Assembly: GCA_973895155.1 (NCBI GenBank)
Contig: OZ316893.1
Location: forward strand, 13,826,001-13,890,000
Direction: 5' to 3'
Length of the DNA stretch: 64,000 bases
Origin: Marsupella aquatica
Lineage: Eukaryota > Marchantiophyta
Below the pieces are notes generated by a model that saw only the letters and a program-made list of their open reading frames with translations, was not told the DNA's origin and did no database searches. The position numbers and the translations under genes were made by a program. Shown one piece after another: positions 25,892-36,900 of the stretch (the first letter of the stretch is position 1; every line of letters starts with the position of its first letter).

Positions 25892-26250
25892 TGTCATGCC
25901 GAGGGATAGTACCTCTTATGCACATCGGCATGTCCCTCACATGCCCGCTAGGTATGTAGTTAGGGCTAGTGTACTACTTGAGTTAGCGACATGTTCTTAT
26001 AGCAAATGCCAGGCGTTCTTGAAGCAAACGCGCTTGCTAGTGTGACGCCAGGACTTTGTTTACTTAGGGCATGTCTTTCTTTGTGGGTTTTTTTCAGTTC
26101 TTCTTGAATCGCCATTGACAAAGCTCAGACAGTGCTCGTCGGTTCCGTACACGGGATTCACACAGTGATTCGTTAGATGCTCCCAGCCGATCTTGGCATC
26201 CTGCCGGTTTTCGATTCGATTTCAGTACAATTGTTTCTCTTACGCCTTTT
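25892..26250 (+). repeat. Left terminal block (B) of methyltransferase element
   Basis: The same block occurs at 44279-44448 continued at 49201-49344 (left end of copy 2), and at 53687-54044 near the right end of copy 2. It starts TGTCATGCCGAGGG and ends near CTTACGCCTTTTAT. After that point copy 1 runs into its leader, while the 53687 block runs straight into the right terminal block. It probably holds promoter and end-recognition sequences (inference). Confidence 0.8.
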
Positions 26251-26392
26251 ATTCAAGAAGAACTCTGATGAGGGGAAGAAGATCGGAGACGCTGTGCTTC
26301 TCAATTGCTCGAGACAATTGATATTTTTCCGTTGATGCCGGTGCAATTTCTATGGAAAAACGTTGAGCGATGGGGTGGAAGTTATGGCTTGT

Positions 26393-27470
26393 GTGTATAC
26401 ACTTAAGTATATACACTTAAGTCAAACAGGCCCCCCTCCCTCTTTTCCTTCGCGCTTTGCTTTCAGGGTTTTTCATTTTCTGGCCGCTGCCAACTGCTGC
26501 TTCAACGCCTGCCACGACCTTTTTCGGGCCATTTTTCGGTGTTCCCCGGACAATTTCCGTCGTGAGCTGTTCCCCGGCCGCGACCCCTTTTTCTTTACTC
26601 GGCAGCTGCCGTCGCGAGCTGCTTCCGGTCCGGCAGCTACTCTGCCTGTGTATACACACATTCGGGGCCCATCAATGCCCCTGGGCCGTGCATAGGGCCG
26701 CGCGCGCTCCTTTCGCTCCGCCTTACGCACATAGGGCATCGTGCCCTGGTCTTAATAGGAGCTGTTGGCAGGAGGAGGAGCCGAGTACAAGGCAGCGCGA
26801 GGAGAGGAGGGGGCACGAGGCCCTATGCTGAATTAAAGAGGGAGGGGGAATTCAATTAGACTCCCTTCTCTTGGGAGTAGGTTCATCCGTGGCCAGGCAA
26901 GAGCGCAAGGAGAGGGCACGAAGCCCTATGAAGCATTAAAGGGGGGAGGGGAGGGGAGGGGAGGGGAGTATATACGACTCCTTCCCTCAGGAGTCCTTCT
27001 GCCAGGCACAGAGGCCCATGAAGCATTAAAGCAAGAGAGGAAGGGAAGTGAGTGTGCCAGAAGATCATTAAGAGGGCGGAGGGAATTTCCTTTTGGGAGC
27101 TCATAAGGAGGGGGAGGGGGCGCGAAGCCCTATGCAGGGCTCGAGCCCATTAAGAGGGGCCCATTTCTGCTCTTTCGCCTCTTCCTTTGCCACCCGACTG
27201 TCAGTGCCCGATTCTCCCTTTTTTGGCCATTTTCCACCTCTCGACATTTTCTTTCTCCGTGCCACCCGGCCTTGGTGTATACACATATGGGAGTGCATAG
27301 GGCCGTGTGCCGTCCCTACGACTCCCTTCGGCATTTTTCCGGTAGTGACCTCCATCGGGCCGCGACCTGCTTACGGCCAAGTTTTCCCCCCGGCCGCAAC
27401 GACAACTCCAACAAAGGAGCTGCACGGATATTGGGCACCAGCCGGTGCATCTTATGTGTATACACATAAG
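26393..27470 (+). promoter_or_regulatory. Recurrent GTGTATACAC palindromes in leader
   Basis: The 10-bp palindrome GTGTATACAC is present at 26393-26402, 26648-26657, 27275-27284 and 27456-27465. The last is the core of a perfect 20-bp palindrome CTTATGTGTATACACATAAG (27451-27470). A related TATACAC-TTAAG unit is directly repeated at 26396-26422. The leader between them is GC-rich and carries repeated GAAGCCCTATG-type segments near 26826, 26920 and 27124. Four identical palindromes in about 1.1 kb look like protein-binding sites or RNA hairpins. Their function is unknown. Confidence 0.55.
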
Positions 27471-27694
27471 GGAGGGACCCTTTCCACCGTTTTTGTTGTT
27501 TTTATTCCTTTTTTTAATTTTGACCCTTATAGGCAAGGCCAGTATACACATGGGGGCTAATTTCATTATGTTTAGCCCGGCCTCCTTGCCTCACCCCGTT
27601 TGCTTCATTGTGGGTTACATTTCCTAGCCTTGGGGTTGCCACACCTTTTTCTTGTCAGTTTCTTTCCCGTTGGCACCCCGGGTGAGCATGCAGC

Positions 27695-29497
27695 ATGTCA
27701 GCAGAGGAACCAAGTCATAGCAGCACATCGCCACCGACACCTAGGTACCATTTACGGAGTGATCCACGACCATTGGTGCCAATTTCATTGGAGTCTCGGC
27801 AATTTCGATGACATCAACAGACAACAGCAGCACCCACACCACGCAACCCTTCTGCTACATTTGGCGGTCGCTTCACCACTACCCCAAAGCCTGTTATTGC
27901 TTCTTTGCCCTTTACTCCTTCTACATCAGTGGTTGTTCCAGCTTCTCCGACATACAGCATGGACACCAGCCACTCATCTGGCCGCATTGAACGCTTCAGT
28001 GGGCGGTCAGGCACTGTTTCTTTGCGTGAGTTCAAATCCACTTTCTACACTGTCGTTTACGAATTGGAGTTGAAGTACGGCAACAATTTCACAAATGCTT
28101 TTGCATTTAAGCAGCTAGCCAGGTATGTGCACCATGAGGCTTTGGATGTGTATGAGCAGCACTCTCAACGGCTGCTTGTTGTCACACAATTGCCTAACCC
28201 TGCCTATGCCAGTGCAATTGCGGCAGCATCACAATTGGCCTTACAGAATGCCATTGCAGCCCATGCTGCTGCTCCTGCCACTTCCCCTCCTACTCCAGTT
28301 CCTACCACTACGCCAGTTACTCCCACTATCTTGGCACACGCTACATCAGGCATTTCTCCCACCATTGATTCCCCTGCCTTTGCTAATCCAGTGGCTGAGT
28401 TTTTCCAGGTTCTTGAATTGGAATTCCCCATCAAGAGTGCTGACAAAATCATGCAGTTGGCCACCTTTGTGAGGCAGCGCGATGAAACCTTGAAGATGAT
28501 GTATCGTCGGCTTCTCAAGCTGAAGGAGGACACCCAGAGCATCACTGACCTGGAAGTTTCTCATCGCTATCTTCGCGCATTGGAGGGCACACCAGCTCTC
28601 CATTCGCAAGTGTTGCAGCAAGTATTCTCAGAGTTTGGAGATAGCTACACCCTGCTCAATGTCTATGACACTGCTGAGAAACTTGAGTTGGCCCATGCAC
28701 ATTATGAGGCCAGTATTGCGCGTCCACCGCGATCCAGGTACCAGGCTGCTGCTCCTACAATGGCCACCCCTTCCCGTGTGCCACAGTATGCTTCCAAGAC
28801 CAAACCAGCACATGCTGCTTTCATGCTGCCATCTTGCAACTACTGTGACAATCCTAATCACAAGGCTAATGAATGTGATATTGTTGCTGAGGACCTGCCT
28901 TGTGATTTTTGCGGGCAAGTGGGCCACTTGGAGGCAGTTTGTTTTGCCAAATTCCCAGAGAGGAAGCAGCTACGACAACAGGCCACTCATCCTGCTCCTA
29001 TTTCCACTCCCCCACCAGCTAGGAGGGCTCCTACTGCATCAATTGCTCCTCCTTCCAGTGGCAAAGCAACCAGTGCCAACAAATTGCCCAAGCAGCAACA
29101 GAAGCCACCAGCTCAGAAGGAGGCTCACAACGCACAGGCAACTCAACTCCAGTCTCTGACTCATGAGGTTGAGTCCCTACGTGCCCAACTTGCCAACATC
29201 AAAGGCACGTCAACTGCCTCTGCTAGTCCTTCTCAACCGGTTGGTCACGTGCAACCCATCCCTGGCCCAAGCACCACTGACAGTTCAGCACCTCTACCCC
29301 GCTCTTTCTATGGCTTGCCATTTGATGCTCATATGGGTGAGTGTGTGCTGTCCTCTGCTCCACAGCCTGGCCTTACAGCAAAATTTTCAGATTCATTTTG
29401 CCCTTCCTATTTTTCTTACCAGCAAGCCAGTGCGCCTCTCGTATTGCTCCCACACACCGCATTGTACAGGCTGATGGTCTTGCTGCCGGTCCTATGA
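27695..29497 (+). pseudogene. Gag-like protein of the methyltransferase element
   Basis: I take the start as ATG at 27695, because the frame from there reads a Ser/Pro-rich N-terminus containing PRYHLRSDPRP. It meets one in-frame TGA at 27809 and continues openly to 29497; the next in-frame ATG is 27959. The region after 27959 (IERFSGRSGTVSLREFKSTF) resembles retroelement gag starts. Two zinc knuckles follow, CNYCDNPNHKANEC and CDFCGQVGHLEAVC, both CX2CX4HX4C, expected to bind RNA. After them comes a Pro/Gln-rich tail with a short coiled-coil-like stretch (LTHEVESLRAQLANIK). The natural protein probably continued into protease: a sensible sequence with MTRARGARAV follows in another frame, so a frameshift lies around 29400-29460. 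Confidence 0.75.
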
Positions 29498-30777
29498 CTA
29501 GAGCCAGGGGAGCTCGGGCTGTCTTGCCCCAATCTTTTCAGCCACTCACACTTGCTGAAGAGCGCACCTTGTTGGCGAGGGGGAGGGAGCTGCAGCTACA
29601 TCCATTCCACCACCAGGTGCTGCTGACATTTCACAGAGAGTTATTTCTCCTGAGCTGCTTGAGCATGTCACCTCCGGTATGGCACAAAGGATTCTTACAA
29701 CTCCACTTTTCAGTTGCCATGATATATAGCTGGATGCTAGAGCTGTCATCAGAGCGCTAGAGGGCTCACTGCATTCTTCATCAGCCCCTGTGACACCGGT
29801 TTTGGAGGTCCAATCTCATGTACATACTGGACCTTCTTCTTCTCCATTACATGCTTCCACTGGTTTGGCTATCCCAGTACCAATTTCCAGTGGTAGAGAT
29901 GACAGTATTGCTGCAGATTGTGTGACCAAAGCTACACTGGATTCTGGTCATGCTGCTCCATCTTTCCTGGCTATGCTGTTGAGTGGGCAGACCGTGGACA
30001 CTAACTCCCTTCACAAGGTACCTCATCATTTGCCAAAAGTGGTGCCTAGTGACAGGACTTTAGTTTCCACCACCATTGCCATTGTTGACAACATGAATTC
30101 AGCGGTCAAGTTGGAGGGTCACACTCCTCAGGTGGTCATGCTAGACATAGGCACTCAACCAGTGATATTGGGCATTCAGTTTGCCAAGAAGATGGGACTA
30201 CTGACTGATCACTTACAGCAATCCTGGTGGCACATTCGGACTGCTAGTGGCACTGTGGAGGACGTGTTGGGTGAGAGTTCTACTTTACTCACTCTCACTT
30301 TTAATGGAGGTATAGATCAGGAACTGCATTTCCCAGTCAGATGTTTGGTTACGTATGATGTGCTCATTGGCCAGGAGGCTTTGTTCCCACCAGGTTTTAC
30401 CAGTGACAACTGGCATGAGCATGCATACTACAGAGTTGATTGGCATACTGATGGCTCACACTTGGGCTACATTCCCCTTGATTTGCATGGTGCCCATACA
30501 CCTATGGCTCACCACTATGTGTTGAAAGCAGTGCACACAGCTACCTATGTCAACCACCCATTGCAGGATTGGATTGAGGAGGATGATGATGAGGTGGCTG
30601 CTGCACGTATAGCAGCACTTTCCATCAGCGTGGATCATCAACCAGAGGTGGTATTATGGCTCCAAGCAGCCCATGGACCTTTGGTGGCTGCATTACGCAA
30701 ATTTGAGGACCTTGGGCAGCACAATGGACAACCGATAGCCCCAATCTTGAGCGCATCAGTTACATGGACTCCTCCTT
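29498..30777 (+). pseudogene. Retroelement aspartic protease region
   Basis: The coding trace passes through two frame changes (near 29400-29460 and near 29590) and a TAG at about 29728. It then runs openly from 29790. VVMLDIGTQPVILGIQFAKKMGL is the protease active-site loop of Ty3/gypsy proteins. The usual D-T/S-G triad reads D-I-G here, so the catalytic Asp remains but the Thr/Ser is lost. The following 150 or so residues, including LVTYDVLIGQEALFPPGF, fit the rest of the fold (family-based inference). The chain then passes without a break into the methyltransferase domain. Copy 2 has lost this whole region. Confidence 0.65.
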
Positions 30778-31736
30778 CGGATGGCCTTACATTGCTTGAG
30801 CTTTTTGGTGGCATTTCTATAGGCCTGGAAGCTCTCCTACAGTCTGGCATGGTGGTGAAGTAGTACATCTACGTGGACATTGATCCAGGTGCAAGGCACG
30901 TGGCTGAATCCCGTTTGCTAGAATTTTCAAAGCGATTTCCCCAGCAGTTTCCACATAGTGCATGGAAGTCTGCATTTTCTTTCTTCCCTCCAGATATCCA
31001 GCTTGTCCAGCACCGACACTTAACCCTTCTTGGCTCCCTTGATTTGATCATAGCTGGTTGGGAATGCCAAGGGTTTTCAGCTGCTGGTCACGGTGCTGGA
31101 TTGCATGATTTTCGTTCTGGCCTTTTCACAGCATTGGTTCAGATTCTCACCTGGGCTCAATCCCTTTATCCTGCTGTTGGTTATATCATTGAGAATACTC
31201 CATCTCAGTTTGACCAGCGTCCACAGGTCAAAGAGGATTTCAGTGTGGTCCAGCACTACTTGGGACCACCCCTTCTCATTGATGCAGTGCACTGTGGTTC
31301 TTATGCACATCATCTTTGTAACTTTTGGACTAACCTTGCACCACCTTCCTTGTTGGAGTTAGCTCTTCACCACACATCCAGGGACACTAACCTCATAGTG
31401 GACCAGATTTTGGATCCTAACAGTTCTTGCCAACCAATTACACGGCAAGAGCCAGCACCTTGGTATCCAGCCAATACCATTGGACAGCCTCGTGCTACTT
31501 GGCCTACATTTGTGTCCTTTCCAGGTGCACATGCTTTTCAGGGTGATGGTCCTGGCCTAGTTTATCGACATTCTACCGGTACATGGGATGAACCTAGTCC
31601 TGAGGAGAGAGAGCGGGCTATGGGCTTCCAACCCGGTACTACAGGTCACACCAAAATCACCAGGCTGGCCAGGAATGCTTTACTTGGCAGGGTAATGGAT
31701 CTTCATGCTCTCACTTGGCTTCTGGTCACTTGCATC
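30778..31736 (+). pseudogene. C5-cytosine DNA methyltransferase domain
   Basis: The domain follows protease in the same frame. Motif I is LLELFGGISIGLEALL (S-adenosylmethionine binding) and motif II is YVDIDP. The motif IV loop is GWECQGFSAAG with the catalytic Cys, and motif VI is IIENTP. The motif VIII region is AHHLCNFWTNL. The C-terminal part has EERERAMGF and then LLGRVMDLHALTWLL, which I read as motifs IX-X. Two residues depart from the usual pattern: Pro of PCQ is Glu, and the Arg pair expected around motif VIII is absent. Both departures occur in copy 2 as well. A TAG at 30861-30863 splits motif I from motif II. An active ancestor would have methylated cytosine in DNA, perhaps its own copies; activity is not shown. 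Similar captures by retrotransposons have been reported in Klebsormidium and dinoflagellates. Confidence 0.85.
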
Positions 31737-33879
31737 TTTTTCAGATGTACATTCATCCAGCATCAGGAGTTCCAGCCCTACCACTCCATGGTGCTGCTAC
31801 ATGGCATCCAGACCAGGTGCACTTACCTCTATTCAACACTCACCGCTTCAGTCCAAGTGTTGGGGGGGAGGAGGTCCCTTGTAATGTGGCTGACATTATT
31901 TCTGAGTTTCATGGTGTGGATCAGACCAGAGCAACAGATACAACAGGCCTTGGAGAGGCCTCATCACCTTATCAGCAGCATGCTAGCAGCTTGGGTGGAG
32001 AGGCTGGCACTTCTGGCTCTTCAAGCACGAGTACATCAGGTCCTATTCCTAGTGTTGCCAACTACACATTCATCATGGGCAACCACCTGAGTAAAAGACA
32101 GAAGGACCAGCTGCTGAATTTGCTCCTCAAGCATGAGAATGTGTTTGCTTTCTCTACGAAGGACTTGGGTAAGTGCAAGACTATGCAGTTCTCCATTGAG
32201 TTGGCTGATGAAACACCTATCTTTAGGCGGAGACACCGTTTGAGTAAGCATGAGTGGCAACTGGTGGATGAGAGGTGCCAAGAGCTCTATGAAGCTGGTC
32301 TTATTCAGCCATCTACATCAGATTGTGCAGCAGCTACAGTGATGCCAACAAAGAAGGATTCTAGTGGATTGTGGATAGAGAAGCGCATGTGTGGGGACTA
32401 CAGGCCACTGAACTTGGTCACACCCCAGGACAGGTACCCCATGCCACGGCCAGAGGAGCTATTTGACAGCATTGGAGACTCAGACATCTTCACTCTTGTG
32501 GATCTAAGGCAAGGCTTTAACCAGATTTTGCTGCTTGCAAAGGACCCCAAGAAAACAGCTTTCCATGGCAGTAACCAACTATGGGAGTGGTTGGTGATGC
32601 CATTTGGCTTGAAGAATGCGCCCATATTCTTTCAAAGAGTCATGGACCAGGTTCTTCAAGGTGCTGAGTTTCTGAAATGCTACATTGATGATGTGTTGGT
32701 CCACAACAAAGGATTTGACCAGCATCTACTTGACCTTGAGGAGCTATTCATGAGGCTTAAGAAGGTGAACCTAAAGATACACCCCAAGAAGTGTGAATTT
32801 GCTGTCAGATCAGTAGTATACCTTGGGCACCACATTCTTCCAAATGGAACCATGGCTCTCTGGGCCAAGGTGGTATCCATCTTGGAAATGCCCACTCCTA
32901 CCGATGTTCACACTTTGAGGAGTTTTATTGGGTTGTGCAATTACTACCGGATCTACATCAAAGATTTCAGCACCATTGCACACCCATTGTATGCTTTGTT
33001 GAAAAAGAATGTGACTTGGACATGGAGTACAGATGCTGAGGCAGCATTTGCCACTTTGAAGGAGAAGCTCTCAGAATACCCGGTGCTGAGAAGACCTGAT
33101 TTCAGCAAGGTCTTTGTGCTACACACAAATTGGAGTGCCCTTGGGATTGGTGCCATTTTGGGCCAGCATGATGAGGAAGGTAAAGAGTACGTCATTGCCT
33201 ATGCATCCAGGAGCAACAATCAGGCGGAGAGTCATTATTCTTCGTATAAGGGTGAATGCCTTGCTGTTGTGTGGGCTGTCATACATTACAGGCCCTACCT
33301 CTATGGGACCAGGTTTGCCCTCTACACCGACCACCAGCCCTTGAAGTGGTTGATGACCAACGACAAGCTTACTGGCAAGCTTGCTAGTTGGGCGCTCATA
33401 CTCCAGGAGTATGATTTTGAGGTAATTCATAGGCCTGGTGTGACACATCAAAATGCTGACACTATGTCCCGCAGCCCTTTGATTGCCTCTGATGATTCCT
33501 CAGATGCACGACAGGATTTTGACCAGGTTTCCATCCTGCCTACATTTCATGCATCTACCTATCTTGCTTTGCTGCCATGCTACGTTGTTGACCAACTTGT
33601 GGTGGACATATGGGAGGACAACGACACTCTGAGATTTTTGCAGCATGGGGAGTACCCCATACATGTTACTGCTGCCCAGAGAGACCAAATTCAGCAAAGG
33701 TCCAAGCGTTACTTGTGGAAGGGAGATAATCTCGTGCGCTACTTGCCAGACAGGGAAGTGGTGGTTCCACCCATTCATGAGAGGGTTGGCCTTATCCGTA
33801 AGGTACATTCTGAGCTTGGTCATTTTGGCGTTAAGAGGACTTACAGCCTCTTGGTCCCTCATTATCATTGGAGAGGCAT
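31737..33879 (+). pseudogene. Reverse transcriptase, RNase H and integrase start
   Basis: One long open frame. Reverse transcriptase (about 32075-33000) shows TLVDLRQGFNQI, VMPFGLKNAP and the catalytic YIDD in CYIDDVLVHNKGF. The connection and RNase H follow (FVLHTNWSALGIGAILGQ, then TDHQPLKWL). The first RNase H Asp is Asn here, while copy 2 keeps Asp. The integrase zinc finger starts with HSELGHFGVKRTY. The frame is cut by the insertion at 33880, and its last 14 or so codons belong to the inserted element. Upstream, copy 2 has one extra base near 31736 and reads straight from methyltransferase to reverse transcriptase, so copy 1 has lost a base. The protein would have copied element RNA to DNA. 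Confidence 0.85.
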
Positions 33880-33994
33880 TGTGATGCCTAGACAGGAATC
33901 ACTCGGCCGGTTAAGTGGGTAAAGCAGGAAGGCACCCTAGGAACACCTTAGTATAGTGACAAAACAAGGAAAATATAAACAATTAGGGGCAACC

Positions 33995-36900
33995 ATGGAA
34001 CCCGGGCAGAGGCCGGAGGTAAGGCTGAGGGTGAAAACCCGATTAGGGTTAGGGCGCGTTAAGCGTCGGCGGCTAGGAAGGATCAACGGGAAGAAGGACC
34101 GGCAGAGGAGAGGGGTAAGGAGCGCTTGCAGGAGATGGTGGCTCATTTGCGAGCACGAACTAGGCAGACGACTACGGGAGGCCAACTACTGTCAGCTGCT
34201 TAGGCAAGCACTCGGGGAGAGAGTAGATACCGACGATCAACCTAAGGAGGGTATGAGCAACGTCAATCAAGCGGCACATTTCTGGGGATGCCTGTTCGAA
34301 TGGGCAACTGAGTACATCAAGACTTACGAGGACGAGGAGTCAGAAAGGGCAGCTCGAGAACGGCAGGAGCTCGCTCGATTGTGGGAGCTGCAGAAGACGG
34401 CTTTCTTAGGAGGCAAACTCATCAAGGACGAGTTCCTGTGGACGCCTACTTCCAATCAACTCGACGATCTTCTGTTTTGCAAAGACAGCGTCGTCGGCAT
34501 CCGAGAGGCCATCAAGAACTGCAACGACATACACTGGGAATTAAAGGGTAGCACGGAAAGGTGGACCCGGGCAACGGTGCTAGGAGAAACCTCCACGGCA
34601 GCAGAGATGAAGAGGAAGGGAGCCGTCAACGATGAAGCCACCCCGGCAAAAAGAACGAGGTCGGCGGCACCAAAGAAGCCAGCCGAGCAGCAGAGCAGGA
34701 GGCAGGGAGAAGCCGAAGAGGAGGAGGTCGATCCCATCAAGGCCATTCCAACCAAGGATGACACCTGGAAGGGCTGGGCGGCAACCCTACCGGTGGAGGT
34801 GCAACTACATTTTGCACGGGAGGAGGATGCATGCTTTACGGCCATGCAGACCAAGAAGTACCAAGGCTTCATGGCCGGATCCGGCTTGGAGGCCTTTGTA
34901 AGATTACCATGGCTGAAGCCGGAGGTACCGGAGTCAGACCTATTAGAATTCGTGGGGTCATGGGAACCCGAGACCAATTGCACGAGGATATATGGGAAGG
35001 ATTTCTATCTTACTCCCAAGGTGATTGCCGAAGTGTTTGGCTTGCCGATGGGCAATAAGACCAAAGTTGATACCAGGAAGACCTTGCCTGACAAGGAGTT
35101 CCGGTCGTTCCCCGGGCCATCAACGAAGAATGGCTTCTTCCGGAACACCTGCACCAACCCGCACATAGGAGAGATGATCGACTTCTTGCGGGTGACCATG
35201 CATTGTAACTTGCCGAGGGCAGAGATCGGCAAGGCACAGGTCTATCTGGCAGAAAGGCCAGACCCAAGCCGGGACTACAACGGGTACCTCCTCAACCAAT
35301 TGAAGAAGATCTTAAAGGAGGAGCAGCAGGTAATCGGCATGGGGAGCGTGTCGCGGCTTGGCTATCACATACCGCTGTTGTGCCGGTATGCCAGAGGTCA
35401 GACTTTTGCCCCGGTACTTCCCCTGCAGGTAAGGGCACCCGAGGAAGCTCCAACGCCGAGGCCGTTGGCTGAGAAGCCTCAACCACCTGTTAGTCCTACG
35501 ATCGAGCAGGTGTTTAGGCCCAGGAAGGAAGACTTGCCGATGCAGCAACCAGGCATGCAGAGTCTGCTGAAACTACTGGAGAAAGAAAAGAAATCGGCAT
35601 CGGCAACAACAACGGCAACGGCAACAATGCAGGACACTACTACAGAGGTAGGCCTACACCGGCTCACAAGAGAAAACCCCTTTGCTGGAGACAAGGAGAG
35701 AATCAGGCCGGAATCCAAGCCAGGTATTCGAATGTACGTGGGAACCTCAAGCTCCGAATCTGAGGCAGAATTGCCTGAAGCTCCTACCGACGAAGAGGAG
35801 AGGGAGAAGCCGGAAATCCAAGAGGTAGAGGAGGCAGTGGAGGACTGCAGCCATGATAATTCCGGCTATGGGTCGGACCATCACGTTCCAGGAGTAAGGA
35901 CCTGTGGCCGGTTTGTCCCCACACTTCCAAGGGTAGTGCGAGGGGACCCCAACCAGCAGAGTAGCCCTGAGTCTCCCCCACCAGATGTTGCTCCCCCGAG
36001 CTTCGACGGCATAAAACAGACGGTGCAGGAATTTCAGGAGCGAATCAAGCAGGAGGAAGAGGCCGCCCTGGCTAAGGAAAAGGATTTACCAGGAGGAGAT
36101 TGGCCGGAGGACATCAGGCGGCTAGCCGAAAAAGGAAGCAAACCTCTAGCCACGATTGAAGAGATCCGCAGGACGGCTTGGGAGCAGAGGCCACGATGGG
36201 CGATGCCGATCACTTCTACTTACTCCACCTACGCTAAGAATAGAGCCATGGAGTATGGTGAGATGTGTGGGGAACTTGCGCTCGGCATCTTTGGAGAGGA
36301 GTTGGAGGTAGGACCCTTTTTTCATAGGGAGCAGTTGGAGAAGCACCAATTAGAAGAAGCGGTGGCTTTAGAGAGAAGCAAGAAGGACGAGGTCATTCGG
36401 CGGCTTAGGAGGATGGAAGCCGAGATTGAAGATCTAAGGGCGGCCAAGAAAGCCCAAGATGAACTGCGGATTAAACGACATGAGCTGAACATCATGCAGG
36501 GGCAGTTGGACGCCGCGCAGGCTGATAATCAGAATATCAAGGATAAACTGACTCAGACACAGGAAGAGTTGGCCGACACGATCAAAGAAAGGGAAAAGTG
36601 GAAGCAAGAGCTGAAGAATACAGAGGAGGCCCACATAACAGCCAACAGCCGGGCCATGGCGGAGACCCAAAGAAAGGAGTGGGCGTTGAAAGGGGAGCTC
36701 GAGAAAATCCGCGGAGCCCTTGAGCAGAAGGAGGTCGAGTTAGGGAAATCCTATCAAGGGATTATGGCGCTGCAGCAGGAGCTTGCGTCCCTGACGGCCA
36801 GCTTCAAGGCCGACCTAAGGGAGAAGGACGAGATGCTCGAACAGACTTACGCCAAGATGAACCAGATGGAGTCTGTCATCATTGCAGAGCTCGACAAGGA

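Noticed and set aside
27600-28073. 157-codon frame as an independent gene
   Set aside because: It overlaps gag in another frame, is His/Leu-rich, and has no family features.
34456-34983. 175-codon minus-strand frame within the coiled-coil gene
   Set aside because: Shadow of the intact plus-strand gene; Ser/Ala-rich by complement.
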